Positions 47,318 to 57,737 of a DNA stretch of 64,000 nt are shown here, one piece after another. The notes beneath the pieces are model-generated. The model did no database searches and had not been told where the DNA came from. It saw only the letters and a list, made by a program, of their open reading frames with translations. The stretch is taken from contig NZ_MKSQ01000008.1 of the NCBI RefSeq assembly GCF_001898115.1, positions 99,390-163,389 on the forward strand, written 5' to 3'. The number at the start of each line of letters is the position of its first letter. The stretch's first letter is position 1. The position numbers were made by a program, and so were the translations under genes. Source of the stretch: Allobosea sp. 67-29. GTDB taxonomy: Bacteria; Pseudomonadota; Alphaproteobacteria; Rhizobiales; Beijerinckiaceae.

Positions 47318-47346
47318 TTGACGCGCCTCCTGCAGAGTTTCACTAT
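47318..47346 (+). promoter_or_regulatory. Candidate promoter of the formate dehydrogenase/sel operon
   Basis: TTGACG (47318-47323), a 17-base spacer and CACTAT (47341-47346) form a plausible sigma-70 type promoter ending about 40 bases before the ATG. The -10 match is modest. No FNR box was recognised. Confidence 0.35.
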
Positions 47347-47388
47347 TCCAAATTGAACGATACGTGATTGTTCGCCTGGGAGGTTGAG

Positions 47389-50300
47389 ATGCTGCAAGAG
47401 CTCTCGCGCCGCCAGTTCATGAAAGCCGCAGGAGCGGGGCTAGGCGGATCTGCCGCCGCCGCGCTCGGGTTCGGTGGGGCGGAGGAAGCCCTCGCCCAGG
47501 CCGTGCGGCCGTTCAAGCTGACGGGCACGACGGAAACCCGAAACACCTGTCCGTACTGCTCCGTCGCCTGCGGCGTGATCATGTACAGCCTCGGCGACAA
47601 GTCGAAGAACGCCCATCCGGCGATCATCCATATCGAGGGCGACCCGGACCATCCGACCAATCGCGGCACGCTCTGCCCGAAGGGTTCCGCCCTGCTCGAC
47701 TTCGTCCACTCCGAGACACGGACCAAGGTGCCGCAATATCGCGGGCCGGGCGAGACGGAATTCCGGCAGATCAGCTGGAACGAGGCGCTCGACCGGATCG
47801 CCCGGCTGATGAAGGACGATCGCGACAAGAACTTCGTCAGGACGAACCAGGACGGCGTTACGGTCAACCGCTGGCTGACGACGGGCTTCCTGGCCGCCTC
47901 GGCGACGACGAACGAGACCGCCTTTCTGACCTACAAGGTGGTCCGAAGCACCGGGATATTGGCGTTCGACAACCAGGCGCGTGTTTGACACGGACCGACG
48001 GTGGCCAGTCTGGCCCCAACATTCGGTCGCGGTGCGATGACCAACTCCTGGACGGACATCAAGAACACCGACCTCGTCATCATCATGGGCGGCAACGCCG
48101 CCGAGGCGCATCCGTGCGGCTTCAAATGGGTCACTGAGGCCAAGGCCCAGCGCGGCGCCAAGCTGATCGTCGTCGATCCGCGCTTCACGCGCTCGGCCTC
48201 GGTCGCCGACTACTATGCGCCGATCCGGCAGGGCACCGACATCGCCTTCCTGCTCGGCGTGATGAAGTACTGCATCGACAACGACAAGATCCAGCACGAC
48301 TATGTGCGCGCCTTCACCAATGCGCCCTATATCGTGAAGGAGGGCTTCGGCTATCAGGACGGCCTGTTCACCGGCTACGACGAGGCCAAGCGCGCCTATG
48401 ACAAGTCGAGCTGGGAATATGAGCTCGGGCCTGACGGCTACGTCCAGGTCGATGACACGCTGCAGCATCCGCGCTGCGTCTACCAGCTGCTGAAGAAGCA
48501 CATCGCGGTCTACACGCCGGAGATGGTCGAGCGCATCTGCGGTACGCCGAAGGACAAGTATCTGACGGTCTGCAAGATGATCGCGGAGACCTCGGCGCGC
48601 GACAAGGTCATGACCTCGATGTACGCGCTCGGCTGGACGCAGCATTCCAAGGGCTCGCAGAACATCCGCTCGATGGCGATGCTGCAGTTGCTGCTCGGCA
48701 ATATCGGCCTGCGCGGCGGCGGCATGAACGCGTTGCGCGGCCACTCCAACATCCAGGGGCTCACCGATATCGGCCTGATGTCGAACCTGATCCCGGGCTA
48801 TCTGACGCTGGCGAACGACAAGGAGGTCGATTTCGCGAGCTACATGTCGACGCGCGGCTTCAAGCCGCTCCGGCCGAACCAGATGAGCTACTGGCAGAAC
48901 TACAGGAAGTTCATGGTGAGCTTCCTGAAGTCGATGTGGGGCCCGGCGGCGACGGCGGAAAACGACTTCGCCTATCAGTGGCTGCCGAAGCTCGACATCC
49001 CGAGCTACGACATGCTGAAGATCTTCGACCTGATGCATCAGGGCAAGGTCAACGGCTATTTCTGCCAAGGCTTCAACCCGCTGCTATCGCTCGCCAATCG
49101 CGGCAAGGTCGCCGAATCGCTGGCGAAGCTGAAGTTCCTCGTGGTGATGGACCCGCTCCAGACGGAGACGGCGCGGTTCTGGAAGGACGAGGGCGTCTAC
49201 AATGACGTCAAGCCGGCCGACATCAAGACCGAGGTCTTCGAGCTTCCGACCAGCTGCTTCGCGGAGGACGAGGGCTCGCTGGTCAATTCCGGCCGCTGGC
49301 TGCAATGGCACTGGCCGGGCGCCGAACCTCCCGGCGAAGCGAAGTCCGACGCCTGGATCATGGCGCAGCTCCATCGGCGCCTGCGCGCTCTCTACGAGAA
49401 GGAGGGCGGCACCTTCCCCGATCCGATCGTCAATCTCCACTGGCCCTACCGCGACGTGGACGACCCGCAGCCCGACGAGATGGCGCGGGAGATGAACGGC
49501 TATGTCGTCTCCACCGTCACCGACGCGGTCGATCCGTCCAAGGTGGTGCTCGAGAAGGGCAAGCAGCTCGACGGGTTCGGGCAGTTGCGCGACGACGGCT
49601 CGACCGCCTGCGGCTGCTGGATCTATTCCGGCTGCTGGACCGAGAAGGGCAATATGATGGCCCGGCGCGACACCAGCGACCCGGGCAATACCGGCGCTTA
49701 TCTCGGCTGGGCGTTCTCCTGGCCGGCCAACCGGCGCATCCTCTACAACCGCGCCTCGGCGGACATCGACGGCAAGGCCTGGGATCCGAAGCGCAAGCTG
49801 ATCGAGTGGAACGGCGCGATGTGGACCGGCTACGACGTGCCCGACATCGCACCGACGGCGAAACCGCGCGATGTCGGCCCCTACATCATGAATCCGGAAG
49901 GAACGGCTCGGCTGTTCACGAGGGGCATGATGGTCGATGGCCCGTTCCCGGCCCATTACGAGCCGTTCGAGAGCCCGGTCGCCAACGTGCTCGCCCCGAA
50001 GATCCGGGGCAACCCTGCCGCGCGTATCTTCAAGGACGACCTCGCCGCGCTCGGGACCTCGGACAAGTTCCCCTATGCGGCGACCTCCTACCGCCTCACC
50101 GAGCATTTCCACTTCTGGACAAAGCATGTCTGGGTGAACTCGGTGCTGCAGCCGGAGTTCTTCGTCGAGATCAGCGAGCAGCTCGCCGCGGAGAAGGCGA
50201 TCCAGAACGGTGGTTGGGTGAAGGTCTCGTCGAATCGCGGCACGGTCCATGCCAAGGCGATGGTGACCAAGCGCATCAAGCCGCTGATCTGTGACGGCAA

Positions 50301-50472
50301 GACCGTCCATGTCGTCGGCATCCCGCTCCACTGGGGCTTCACCGGTGCGGCAAGGAAGGGTTTCGGCCCCAACAGCCTCACCCCCTTCGTCGGCGACGCC
50401 AACATCCAGACGCCCGAGACCAAGGCGTGGCTGGTGAATGTCGAGCCGTCCAACGGGCCGGCGGCGAGCTAG
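47389..50472 (+). CDS. fdnG: Formate dehydrogenase-N/O major subunit, selenocysteine-containing
   Basis: 1027-residue molybdenum/tungsten-bis-MGD selenoprotein oxidising formate to CO2 on the periplasmic side. N-terminal Tat motif SRRQFM. A 4Fe-4S site is formed by Cys54, 57, 61 and 96 (NTCPYCSVACG, GTLCPKGSA). The in-frame TGA at 47986-47988 encodes Sec200 in ARVUHGPTVASLAPTFGRG, the position of E. coli FdnG Sec196, and a SECIS hairpin follows. Start ATG 47389 has GGGAGG upstream. It continues in frame to 50472 with strong FdnG similarity (FTRSASVADYYAPIRQGTD, YDKSSWEYEL). The C-terminal MGD-binding domain includes VHVVGIPLHWGFTG. Automated callers may split it at 47988/48001. Confidence 0.96.
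47986..48017 (+). promoter_or_regulatory. Bacterial SECIS element of fdnG
   Basis: Right after the UGA codon an 11-base spacer leads to a hairpin at 48000-48017. Six base pairs (GG and GGCC with GGCC and CC) enclose loop AGTCT (48007-48011), and U48002 is bulged on the 5' side. The bulged U and the GU in the loop are the features SelB recognises in E. coli fdhF/fdnG SECIS elements. The spacing is also the same. Confidence 0.9.
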
Positions 50473-50484
50473 GGAGGGGCGACC

Positions 50485-51402
50485 ATGGGACTGCAGAGTC
50501 AGGACTTCGCCCGCATCTCGGCGACCAATATGCGGCCGCCGGATGTCCGCCATGATTTCGAGGTGGCGAAGCTCATCGACGTCTCGAAATGTATCGGCTG
50601 CAAGGCCTGCCAGTCGGCCTGCCTGGAATGGAACAACCTGCGCGAGGAGATCGGCTTCAATACCGGGTCCTATACCAACCCGCACGACCTGACGCCGAAC
50701 AGCTGGACGCTGATGCGGTTCACCGAATGGGAGAATCCGCAGAGCGGCAATCTCGAATGGCTGATCCGCAAGGACGGCTGCATGCATTGCGCCGATCCGG
50801 GCTGCCTGAAGGCCTGCCCCTCCCCCGGCGCCATCGTGCAGTACAACAACGGGATCGTCGATTTCGTCTCCGAAAACTGCATCGGCTGCGGCTATTGCGT
50901 GAAGGGCTGCCCCTTCAACATCCCGCGCATCAGCCAGGCCGACCACAAGGCTTATAAGTGCACGCTCTGCTCGGACCGGGTCTCGGTCGGCCAGGCTCCG
51001 GCCTGCGCCAAGGCCTGCCCGACGGGCGCGATCGTGTTCGGCACCAAGCAGGCGATGCTGACCTATGCGCAGACGCGCATCACCGACCTGAAGTCACGCG
51101 GCTTCCAGAATGCCGGCATCTACGACCCGCCCGGCGTCGGCGGCACGCATGTGATGTATGTGCTGCACCATGCGGACCAGCCGCAGCTCTATGCCGGGCT
51201 GCCGAACAATCCGCGGATCAGCCAGGTCGTCGAGCTGTGGAAGGGATTGACCAAATATGCCGGCATGGCGGCAGTCGGCTTCGCCGCCGCCTTCGCCTTC
51301 GTCCATGCGACGATCGCCCGACGCAACGATGTCAGCCGCGCAGAAGACCGCGAGGCGGAGCATCTGATCGACGAGGAGGCTGCTCGTGGCCGTCAGACGT
51401 GA
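50485..51402 (+). CDS. fdnH: Formate dehydrogenase iron-sulfur (beta) subunit
   Basis: 305-residue four-cluster ferredoxin-type subunit passing electrons from the catalytic subunit to the cytochrome b. Cys motifs: [35 protein letters not shown] and [20 protein letters not shown], each contributing to 4Fe-4S clusters. A C-terminal membrane helix (about 258-280, [20 protein letters not shown]) anchors it, as in FdnH/FdoH. It lies 12 bases after the catalytic gene and overlaps the next gene by 17 bases. Confidence 0.96.
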   Translation: MGLQSQDFARISATNMRPPDVRHDFEVAKLIDVSKCIGCKACQSACLEWNNLREEIGFNTGSYTNPHDLTPNSWTLMRFTEWENPQSGNLEWLIRKDGCMHCADPGCLKACPSPGAIVQYNNGIVDFVSENCIGCGYCVKGCPFNIPRISQADHKAYKCTLCSDRVSVGQAPACAKACPTGAIVFGTKQAMLTYAQTRITDLKSRGFQNAGIYDPPGVGGTHVMYVLHHADQPQLYAGLPNNPRISQVVELWKGLTKYAGMAAVGFAAAFAFVHATIARRNDVSRAEDREAEHLIDEEAARGRQT

Positions 51403-52081
51403 GGAGGAGCGCACGACCGTCGACCGCTATCCCGGCCGCGTGCGCGTCAACCACTGGATCACCGCGATCTCGCTGATCCTGCTCGCGCTGAGCGGGGCGG
51501 CGCTGTTCCACCCGGCGCTGTTCTTCCTGTCCGGGCTGTTCGGCGGCGGCGCCAATACGCGTGCCATTCATCCCTGGATCGGCGTCGTGCTGCTGGCGAG
51601 CTTCGCCATTCTCTTCGTCCAGATGGTCCGCTACAATTTCTGGGCAAAGGTCGACACGGTCTGGATGCGCCATATCGGCGACGTGATGTCCGGCCATGAG
51701 GAAAACCTGCCGGAAATCGGCAAATACAACGGCGCGCAGAAGATCGTCTTCTGGCTGATGACGCTGCTGATCCTCGTCCTGTTCGCGACGGGCATCATGA
51801 TCTGGTACGAATATTTCGGCGCGAGCTTCACTATCGAGCAGCAGCGCTTCGCCCACATCATCCACGCGCTCGCCGCCGTCGCCATGCTGCTGGTGGTCAT
51901 CGTCCATATCTATGCCGGCTTCTACGTGCGCGGTACGATCAGCGCGATGACGGAAGGCAAGGTTACCGGGGGCTGGGCCTTCCGCCACCACCGGCTCTGG
52001 CTGCGTCACGAGGCCCGCGAGGGCGTCATCGACGACAGGCAGACACCGCCGCGGCGCGTCCACCCAGGACCGGCGGAATAG
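51386..52081 (+). CDS. fdnI: Formate dehydrogenase cytochrome b556 (gamma) subunit
   Basis: 231-residue four-helix membrane cytochrome that takes electrons to quinone. Likely haem ligands lie in [27 protein letters not shown] and [10 protein letters not shown]. It starts with GTG 51386, supported by AGGAGG 7 bases upstream and by overlap with the Fe-S gene. The order fdnG-fdnH-fdnI is that of nitrate-inducible or aerobic formate dehydrogenase operons. Confidence 0.94.
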   Translation: MAVRREEERTTVDRYPGRVRVNHWITAISLILLALSGAALFHPALFFLSGLFGGGANTRAIHPWIGVVLLASFAILFVQMVRYNFWAKVDTVWMRHIGDVMSGHEENLPEIGKYNGAQKIVFWLMTLLILVLFATGIMIWYEYFGASFTIEQQRFAHIIHALAAVAMLLVVIVHIYAGFYVRGTISAMTEGKVTGGWAFRHHRLWLRHEAREGVIDDRQTPPRRVHPGPAE

Positions 52082-52146
52082 ATGGCTCTCGCGAGGCGGA
52101 TGCAACGCCTCGCCTCCCGTGACCCGTGCGGTTCGAGAGGATTGGA

Positions 52147-53067
52147 ATGAGTGACGCACCAGGTTTCGCGCCCTTCGAGGATGTCGGCATCGCCGAGCGC
52201 GACAAACCGCCCTTCATGCGCCTGCCCTCGCCGGAGACGCTGTTCGGCCTGCGCGCCATGCGCTTTGCGTCGCTGGCGCCCGGCCACCAGCTCGAGGCGT
52301 ATCTGAGCTTCCTCGCCGCGTTGTCGCGGGCACAGGACGCGATCGCGCGTGAATTGCCGCCCCCTGCCCTGCCTGCCCTCACGGAGCTCAGGACCCGCGC
52401 GGCAAACGCCATGCCGCTGTTGCCACGCGAAGAACTCGCGGCAGATCCGGCCTCGCGCGCGGCCATCACCAGGCTCGCGACATTGCTGGACGACGTCGCC
52501 ATGCCCGATCTCGCCCGCGGCGCGCTCGGGCGCGTGAAAGCGGCGGACGAGGCGACGCAGCGCGCGATGCTCGGCGCCGTTCTGGCCGATGCGATCCCGG
52601 TCGAGTCCATCGCCGAGCACATATTCGCGGCAGCCGCGGTGCAGGTGATCGCGGCCCATCGCACAGCCCGTCTCGATCCGCTGCTGCCGCAGCCGGTCGC
52701 GGATGGCGTCTGCCCGTGCTGCGGGGGGCCGCCGGTGGCGAGCGCGGTCGTCGCGGACGTCAATGTCGAGGGCGTGCGCTATGTCCAGTGCTCGCTCTGC
52801 GCGGCGCAGTGGAATCACGTGCGGGTGAAATGCGTCTCCTGCGGCTCGACCAAGGGCATTGCCTATCAGGCGATCGAGGGCATTGCGGATACGATCAAGG
52901 CCGAGACCTGCGACGAGTGCCGCACTTATGTGAAGATCCTGAACCGCCGCAAGGATCCGGAGCTTGAGCCGGTGGCGGACGACGTCGCCAGCCTGGGACT
53001 CGATCTGCTGGTGACGGAGGCTGGCTGGAAGCGGGCCGGGGTGAATCCGTACCTGCTCGGCTATTGA
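52147..53067 (+). CDS. fdhE: Formate dehydrogenase accessory protein FdhE
   Basis: 306-residue cytoplasmic protein needed for maturation of formate dehydrogenase. The C-terminal half holds rubredoxin-like CxxC motifs: CPCCGG, CSLC, CVSCGS and CDEC, which bind metal in FdhE. The start at ATG 52147 (MSDAPGFAPF) follows AGAGGATTGGA. It is 65 bases after the cytochrome gene and 28 bases before selA. No fdhD or molybdopterin genes are in the window. Confidence 0.93.
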   Translation: MSDAPGFAPFEDVGIAERDKPPFMRLPSPETLFGLRAMRFASLAPGHQLEAYLSFLAALSRAQDAIARELPPPALPALTELRTRAANAMPLLPREELAADPASRAAITRLATLLDDVAMPDLARGALGRVKAADEATQRAMLGAVLADAIPVESIAEHIFAAAAVQVIAAHRTARLDPLLPQPVADGVCPCCGGPPVASAVVADVNVEGVRYVQCSLCAAQWNHVRVKCVSCGSTKGIAYQAIEGIADTIKAETCDECRTYVKILNRRKDPELEPVADDVASLGLDLLVTEAGWKRAGVNPYLLGY

Positions 53068-53095
53068 CGATCACGCGTCTCCCGGAGGGAGCCTG

Positions 53096-54502
53096 ATGAA
53101 CAGACCCGAACGCTTCCGCCCGCCATCGGTCGATGCAATCCTGCACAGTGCGGGCGCGATGGTCGCGATCGAACGTCATGGCCGGCAGGCGACCACCGCG
53201 GCCATCCGGCATCTGCTCGAACAGCTGCGCGACGGCGGACGGCCTTTCACGGCCTCGATCGAAGAACTCGGCCGTGCCATGCTGGATCGGCTTGAAGAGC
53301 GCGCACGGCCGTCCCAGCGCCCCGTCATCAATCTCACCGGCACGGTGCTGCACACCAATCTCGGCCGGGCGCTGCTGGCGGAAGAGGCGATCGAGGCGGT
53401 CGTCACCGCCATGCGCGCACCGACCAACCTCGAATACGAGATCGAGGCCGGAAGCCGCGGCGAGCGCGACGCCCATGTCCGCTGCCTGATCCGCGAGCTC
53501 ACCGGCGCCGAAGATGCTCTGCTGGTCAACAACAATGCCTCGGCGGTGTTACTGGTACTCAACACCTTCGCCAAGGACCGCGAGGCGGTCGTCTCACGCG
53601 GAGAGCTGATCGAGATCGGCGGGGCCTTTCGCATGCCCGACATCATGGCGCGCGCCGGTGCGATCCTGCGCGAGATCGGCACCACCAACCGGACGCATCT
53701 GAAGGACTATGCCGAGGCCATCGGCCCGCAGACCGGGTTGCTGCTGAAGGTGCATACCTCGAACTATGTGGTGCAAGGCTTCACGGCCGAAGTCGCGCCA
53801 GAAGAATTGGCAAAGCTCGCCCAAGCTCATGGCCTGCCCTTCGTCGACGACCTCGGTTCCGGTACGCTGATCGACCTCGCCCGCTGGGGTCTGCGCCATG
53901 AAAAGACGGTTCAGGATGCGCTCAAGGGTGGCGCCGATCTCGTGACCTTCTCCGGCGACAAGCTGCTCGGCGGGCCGCAGGCCGGCATCGTCGCCGGGCG
54001 CCAGGACCTGATCGCGAAACTCGCCCGGAACCCGTTGAAGCGGGCGCTGCGTCTCGACAAGCTCCGGCTCGCGGCGCTGGAGGCGACGCTCCGGCTCTAT
54101 CGCGATCCCGACCGATTGGCTGAGCGCCTGCCGACTCTCAGGCTGTTCACGCGGACGGCAGAAGAGCTGCGCGCCATGGCCGGGCGTCTTCGGCCCAGGG
54201 TGGCGGCGGCAGTCGGCACCGCCTGGGCGGTGGAAGCCGTCGATTGCGCGAGCCAGATCGGCTCGGGCGCGCTGCCCTTGGAGACCTTGCCGAGCGCCGG
54301 GCTTGCGCTGCGACCGGCCGGCAAAGTGGCGGGTTCAGCGGTCGAGAAGCTGGCGGCGGCCTTCCGCGCCGTGCCGGTGCCGATGATCGGGCGGATCGCG
54401 CAGGGAGCGCTCATCTTCGACCTGCGCTGCCTGGAGGACGAGGCGCTGTTCGCGGCACAGCTCCAGGCGTTGAAGCCCGAGGCGCCCAATGCGCTGGCTT
54501 GA
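53096..54502 (+). CDS. selA: L-seryl-tRNA(Sec) selenium transferase SelA
   Basis: 468-residue PLP enzyme converting Ser-tRNA(Sec) to Sec-tRNA(Sec) with selenophosphate. N-terminal domain RPPSVDAILHSAGAM; GTVLHTNLGRALLAEEAI; NNNASAVLLVLNTFA; and the PLP-binding FSGDKLLGGPQAGIV with Lys289 (E. coli Lys295). The family length is normal. The start ATG 53096 is preceded by GGAGGGAG. Its 3' end overlaps the Sel1-repeat gene by 14 bases. Confidence 0.97.
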   Translation: MNRPERFRPPSVDAILHSAGAMVAIERHGRQATTAAIRHLLEQLRDGGRPFTASIEELGRAMLDRLEERARPSQRPVINLTGTVLHTNLGRALLAEEAIEAVVTAMRAPTNLEYEIEAGSRGERDAHVRCLIRELTGAEDALLVNNNASAVLLVLNTFAKDREAVVSRGELIEIGGAFRMPDIMARAGAILREIGTTNRTHLKDYAEAIGPQTGLLLKVHTSNYVVQGFTAEVAPEELAKLAQAHGLPFVDDLGSGTLIDLARWGLRHEKTVQDALKGGADLVTFSGDKLLGGPQAGIVAGRQDLIAKLARNPLKRALRLDKLRLAALEATLRLYRDPDRLAERLPTLRLFTRTAEELRAMAGRLRPRVAAAVGTAWAVEAVDCASQIGSGALPLETLPSAGLALRPAGKVAGSAVEKLAAAFRAVPVPMIGRIAQGALIFDLRCLEDEALFAAQLQALKPEAPNALA

Positions 54503-55232
54503 GCGCCTTCTCGGACGAAGCCAAACAGCCGACGGCGATGTCGCGGCAACGATGGCCCGGGCCGCGACGGCGGTCGCACGTGGCGATCACGCGGCCGCGC
54601 TCGCGCTTTGGGGGCCGCTCGCCCATGCCGGCGTCGGGCGGGCGCAGAACAATATCGGCGCCTGCTTCGCCGAGGGGCTCGGCGTCGAGCGCGATCCGGC
54701 ACTGGCGCTGCGCTGGCTGACGCTGGCAGCCGAAAGCGGCGATCCTGTCGGCCAGCGCAACCTCGCGGCCCAGCATTTCAAGGGGGAAGGCGTCGCGCAG
54801 AGCGACGCCGAAGCGATGCGGCTCTATCGGCTCGCTGCCGAGCAGAGCGACGCGCCGGCGCAAGACATGCTGTCCTGGATGCTGCTCGAAGGCGGCGACC
54901 CTGCGGACCGGGCCGAGGCCCTGCGCTGGGCGCAAGCCGCGGCGGAGGCCGGCATCGCCACCAGCATGACCCGGCTCGGCATGATGCATCACGATGCGCT
55001 CGGCGTGGATCGCGACGCCGGTGCCGCCGCGCGGTGGTGGCAGCAAGGCATGGCGGCCGGCGACCCGGATTCGGAAGCGATGCTCGGTGCCGCGACCTTG
55101 CTCGGCCAGGGCGTTCCGCCGGACGCGGAACGCGCGCTGGCGCTGCTGCTCGGCGCCGAGAGCCGGGGCAGCCAGCTCGCCGCCCCCTTCATCAAGGCTG
55201 CGCGTGCCGCCGTCTCGCCCGCGGAGGCCTGA
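54489..55232 (+). CDS. Sel1-like repeat protein between selA and selB
   Basis: 247-residue helical-repeat protein with about five Sel1-like (TPR) repeats, such as [23 protein letters not shown], then [21 protein letters not shown] and [20 protein letters not shown]. No signal peptide is evident; the N-terminus [16 protein letters not shown] looks cytosolic. It overlaps selA by 14 bases and ends 3 bases before selB, so it is translated as part of the sel operon. Repeat proteins of this kind act as scaffolds; a role in Sec synthesis or formate dehydrogenase assembly is an inference from position only. Not related to SelA-D by name: Sel1 refers to the repeat. Confidence 0.88.
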   Translation: MRWLERLLGRSQTADGDVAATMARAATAVARGDHAAALALWGPLAHAGVGRAQNNIGACFAEGLGVERDPALALRWLTLAAESGDPVGQRNLAAQHFKGEGVAQSDAEAMRLYRLAAEQSDAPAQDMLSWMLLEGGDPADRAEALRWAQAAAEAGIATSMTRLGMMHHDALGVDRDAGAAARWWQQGMAAGDPDSEAMLGAATLLGQGVPPDAERALALLLGAESRGSQLAAPFIKAARAAVSPAEA

Positions 55233-55235
55233 GCC

Positions 55236-57263
55236 ATGATCATCGGCACGGCAGGCCATATCGACCACGGCAAGACCTCGCTGGTGAGGCGGCTGACCGG
55301 TGTCGATACCGACCGGCTGAAGGAGGAGAAGGCGCGCGGCATCTCGATCGCGCTCGGCTTCGCCTATTGGCCGCAGGCCGACGGCTCGGTGATCGGCTTC
55401 ATCGACGTGCCCGGCCATGAGAAGCTCGTCCACACGATGCTGGCCGGCGCCTCCGGCATCGACCTGATGCTGCTTGTGGTCGCCGCCGATGACGGGGTGA
55501 TGCCGCAGACGCGCGAACATGTCGCCATCGCCCGCCTGCTCGGCATCGAACGGGCGGTCGTCGCCCTGACCAAGCTCGATCTTGTCGATGCGGACCGCAT
55601 CGCAGCAACGCGGAACGAGGTCGCTGCCCTGCTCGCCGACACCCGCTTTGGCGATGCGCCGATGCTGCCGGTCTCGACCCTGACGGGCCAAGGGCTTGCG
55701 GAGCTCGGCGCCGTGCTTGCGGCAGAGGCCCGGCAGACGCTCGGACGGCGGGCGGACGGCGCCTTCCGCATGGCGGTCGATCGCAGCTTCACCCTGCAGG
55801 GAACCGGCACCGTGATCACCGGCACGGTGCTGTCCGGCGCCGCGGCCATCGGTGACCACGTCGTCGTCTCACCCTCCGGCCTGCCGGCGCGCATCCGTTC
55901 GATCCACGCCCAGAACCGCCCGGCCGAGACTGGCCGCGCCGGCGAGCGCTGCGCGCTGAACCTCGCGGGGCCGGGCATCACGAAGGAAGCGATCCGGCAT
56001 GGCGACATGGTGCTGGCGCCAGCCCTGCACACTCCAACGACCCGGATCGACGCCGAAATCACGCTGCTCGCCTCGGAAACCAAGCCGCTCGCCATGTGGC
56101 AACCAGCGAGGCTGCATCACGCCTCGGCGGAAGTGGGGGCGCGCATCGTGCTGCTCGGAGAGCCGATCGCGCCCGGCACGACCGCGCCGGTCCAGCTCGT
56201 CCTCGACGGCCCGCTCGCCGCCGCAGCGCTCGACCGCTTCGTGCTGCGCGATGTTTCGGCCACACGCACGATCGGAGGCGGTCGCTTCCTCGATCTGCGC
56301 GCGCCGGAGCGGCGGCGGCGCAGCCCGGAGCGTCTGGCGCAGCTTTCCGCGCTCGGCCATGCCGATGCGGCCGAAGCTCTGCTCGCGCTGCTCGCCGTGC
56401 CGCCCTATCATGCCGAGATCGACGATTTCGCGCGTGACCGTGCCCTGGGCAGCGGCGCAGCGGAGATATTGGCCGGCAGTCTCGGCATCGTCCGCATCGG
56501 CTCGCTTGCGATGCTGCCGGAGCGCTGGCAGGCACTCGGCCGGACCGTGGCCGATACGCTCGACGCCTATCACGCCGCGCATCCCGATCTCCCTGGCATG
56601 GGGCTGGAACGACTGCGGCTCGCCGTCGCGCCGCGCCAGCCGGCCCCATTGTTCCGCCAGGCGCTGGCGCAGCTCAGCGCCGACGGCGTGGTCGCCGCTT
56701 CCGGGTCCTGGATCAGGCGGCCGGGGCACGAGGTGCGGCTGTCGGCGGAGGACGAAGCGCTGTGGCAGCGAGTCCAGCCGCTGATCGATGGCAACGAACG
56801 CTTCCGGCCACCGCGCGTGCGCGATATCGGCCAGATTCTCGGCCGCCGCGAGGAGGAGATTCGCCGCCTCTTCCGGCTGGTGGGGCGCAGCGGCGAGGTG
56901 CTCGAAGTCGCGCTCGACCACTTCTTCCGACGCGCCACGCTCGTCGAGATGGTCGGCATTGCAGTCGCGCTCGCGGCGGCGCATCCGGCGGGCTTCAATG
57001 CGGCGCAATTCCGTGACAAGCTCGACAATGGCCGAAAGGTCGCTATCCAGATTCTCGAATTCTTCGACCGCCACGGCGTCACCATGCGCCGCGGCGATCT
57101 CCGGCGCGTCAATCGGCAGCGGCTCGAGCTATTCGGCCCACTCCCGGCGATGCCCAATGGAGGAGAAGCGTCCCCGGTGGGGCGTCCGGACTTCAAATCC
57201 GGGAGGGGCCGTCAGACGGTCTCTGGTGGGTTCGACTCCCATTCTCTTCCGCCAATTTCCTGA
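55236..57263 (+). CDS. selB: Selenocysteine-specific elongation factor SelB
   Basis: 675-residue GTPase that delivers Sec-tRNA(Sec) to UGA codons next to a SECIS. G1 [10 protein letters not shown] (7-16), switch [15 protein letters not shown]3 DVPGHEK, and G4 TKLD; then EF-Tu-like domains 2/3 and C-terminal winged helices that bind SECIS RNA ([20 protein letters not shown], then [13 protein letters not shown]). Normal family sequence ends near residue 635. No stop follows: the frame runs exactly through the whole tRNA-Sec gene (codons 642-673), adding a tail of 34 residues before TGA at 57261-57263. Start ATG 55236 is 3 bases after the Sel1-repeat gene. Confidence 0.96.
   Translation: MIIGTAGHIDHGKTSLVRRLTGVDTDRLKEEKARGISIALGFAYWPQADGSVIGFIDVPGHEKLVHTMLAGASGIDLMLLVVAADDGVMPQTREHVAIARLLGIERAVVALTKLDLVDADRIAATRNEVAALLADTRFGDAPMLPVSTLTGQGLAELGAVLAAEARQTLGRRADGAFRMAVDRSFTLQGTGTVITGTVLSGAAAIGDHVVVSPSGLPARIRSIHAQNRPAETGRAGERCALNLAGPGITKEAIRHGDMVLAPALHTPTTRIDAEITLLASETKPLAMWQPARLHHASAEVGARIVLLGEPIAPGTTAPVQLVLDGPLAAAALDRFVLRDVSATRTIGGGRFLDLRAPERRRRSPERLAQLSALGHADAAEALLALLAVPPYHAEIDDFARDRALGSGAAEILAGSLGIVRIGSLAMLPERWQALGRTVADTLDAYHAAHPDLPGMGLERLRLAVAPRQPAPLFRQALAQLSADGVVAASGSWIRRPGHEVRLSAEDEALWQRVQPLIDGNERFRPPRVRDIGQILGRREEEIRRLFRLVGRSGEVLEVALDHFFRRATLVEMVGIAVALAAAHPAGFNAAQFRDKLDNGRKVAIQILEFFDRHGVTMRRGDLRRVNRQRLELFGPLPAMPNGGEASPVGRPDFKSGRGRQTVSGGFDSHSLPPIS
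57159..57254 (+). tRNA. selC: tRNA-Sec (anticodon TCA)
   Basis: 96-nt selenocysteine tRNA with encoded CCA. The 8-bp acceptor GGAGGAGA pairs with TCTCTTCC (one G-U), as in bacterial tRNA-Sec. Anticodon arm CCGGA-CTTCAAA-TCCGG with anticodon TCA at 57193-57195. The long variable arm and the T-loop GGTTCGACTCC are present. Sequence blocks match E. coli selC (GGACTTCAAATCC). It lies in the sense strand of selB, in frame. Confidence 0.97.
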
Positions 57264-57269
57264 GGCGCA

Positions 57270-57737
57270 ATGACCGACGGCATCTCGCCCTCCCTCGCTC
57301 TGATCGCCGACTTCGAGGAGGCCGCCGAGGCCGCGCGTGAGGCCGAGGAGATCTGCCGCAGGGAAGCGGCCATGCGGATCGCCGCGCTCGCGGAGGTGCG
57401 GTCGACCGCCTTCCGGCGGCTCAATCTGGTGCGCAGCGCCGCAAAAGCCATCGCCGAGGCCGAAGAGCCGGAGAGCGCCGTTCTTCTCGCCCGCTTCGTC
57501 ATCGCGCAAATGCTCGGCTGGGAGGAAGCCAGCGCCCGGCAGGAGGACGTCCTCGACCGGCTGACGCCTTTTCTCACAGCCCTCGCGGCAGAGGCGTCCC
57601 GCACGGCAAGCCCCGCGACCGAGCCCGCGGAGAAGGCGCTGCGCTGCTTCGAAGACTGGTACCGTGCCGAGACCGGCAGCGATTTCTATGCGCTGTTCGA
57701 GCGCTACATCCCCGAGACGCCGCGTGTCGACTTCTAG
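57270..57737 (+). CDS. Uncharacterised protein, sel operon (hypothetical 1)
   Basis: 155-residue protein not recognised. It is mostly helical by eye: an Ala/Glu-rich N-half (FEEAAEAAREAEEICRREAA) and a C-half with FVIAQMLGWEEASARQEDVL and CFEDWYRAETGSDFYALFER. No signal peptide, membrane segment or metal motif. The ATG is preceded by GAGG overlapping the selB stop, 6 bases after it, and its 3' end overlaps the next gene by 14 bases. Codon use looks like that of its neighbours. Position links it to Sec synthesis or formate dehydrogenase, but no function can be stated. Confidence 0.75.
   Translation: MTDGISPSLALIADFEEAAEAAREAEEICRREAAMRIAALAEVRSTAFRRLNLVRSAAKAIAEAEEPESAVLLARFVIAQMLGWEEASARQEDVLDRLTPFLTALAAEASRTASPATEPAEKALRCFEDWYRAETGSDFYALFERYIPETPRVDF

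Noticed and set aside
47986..48001. Stop codon splitting the formate dehydrogenase gene, as in a pseudogene or frameshift
   Set aside because: The frame continues unchanged after TGA, the position matches the known Sec residue, a SECIS follows and the Sec machinery is adjacent.
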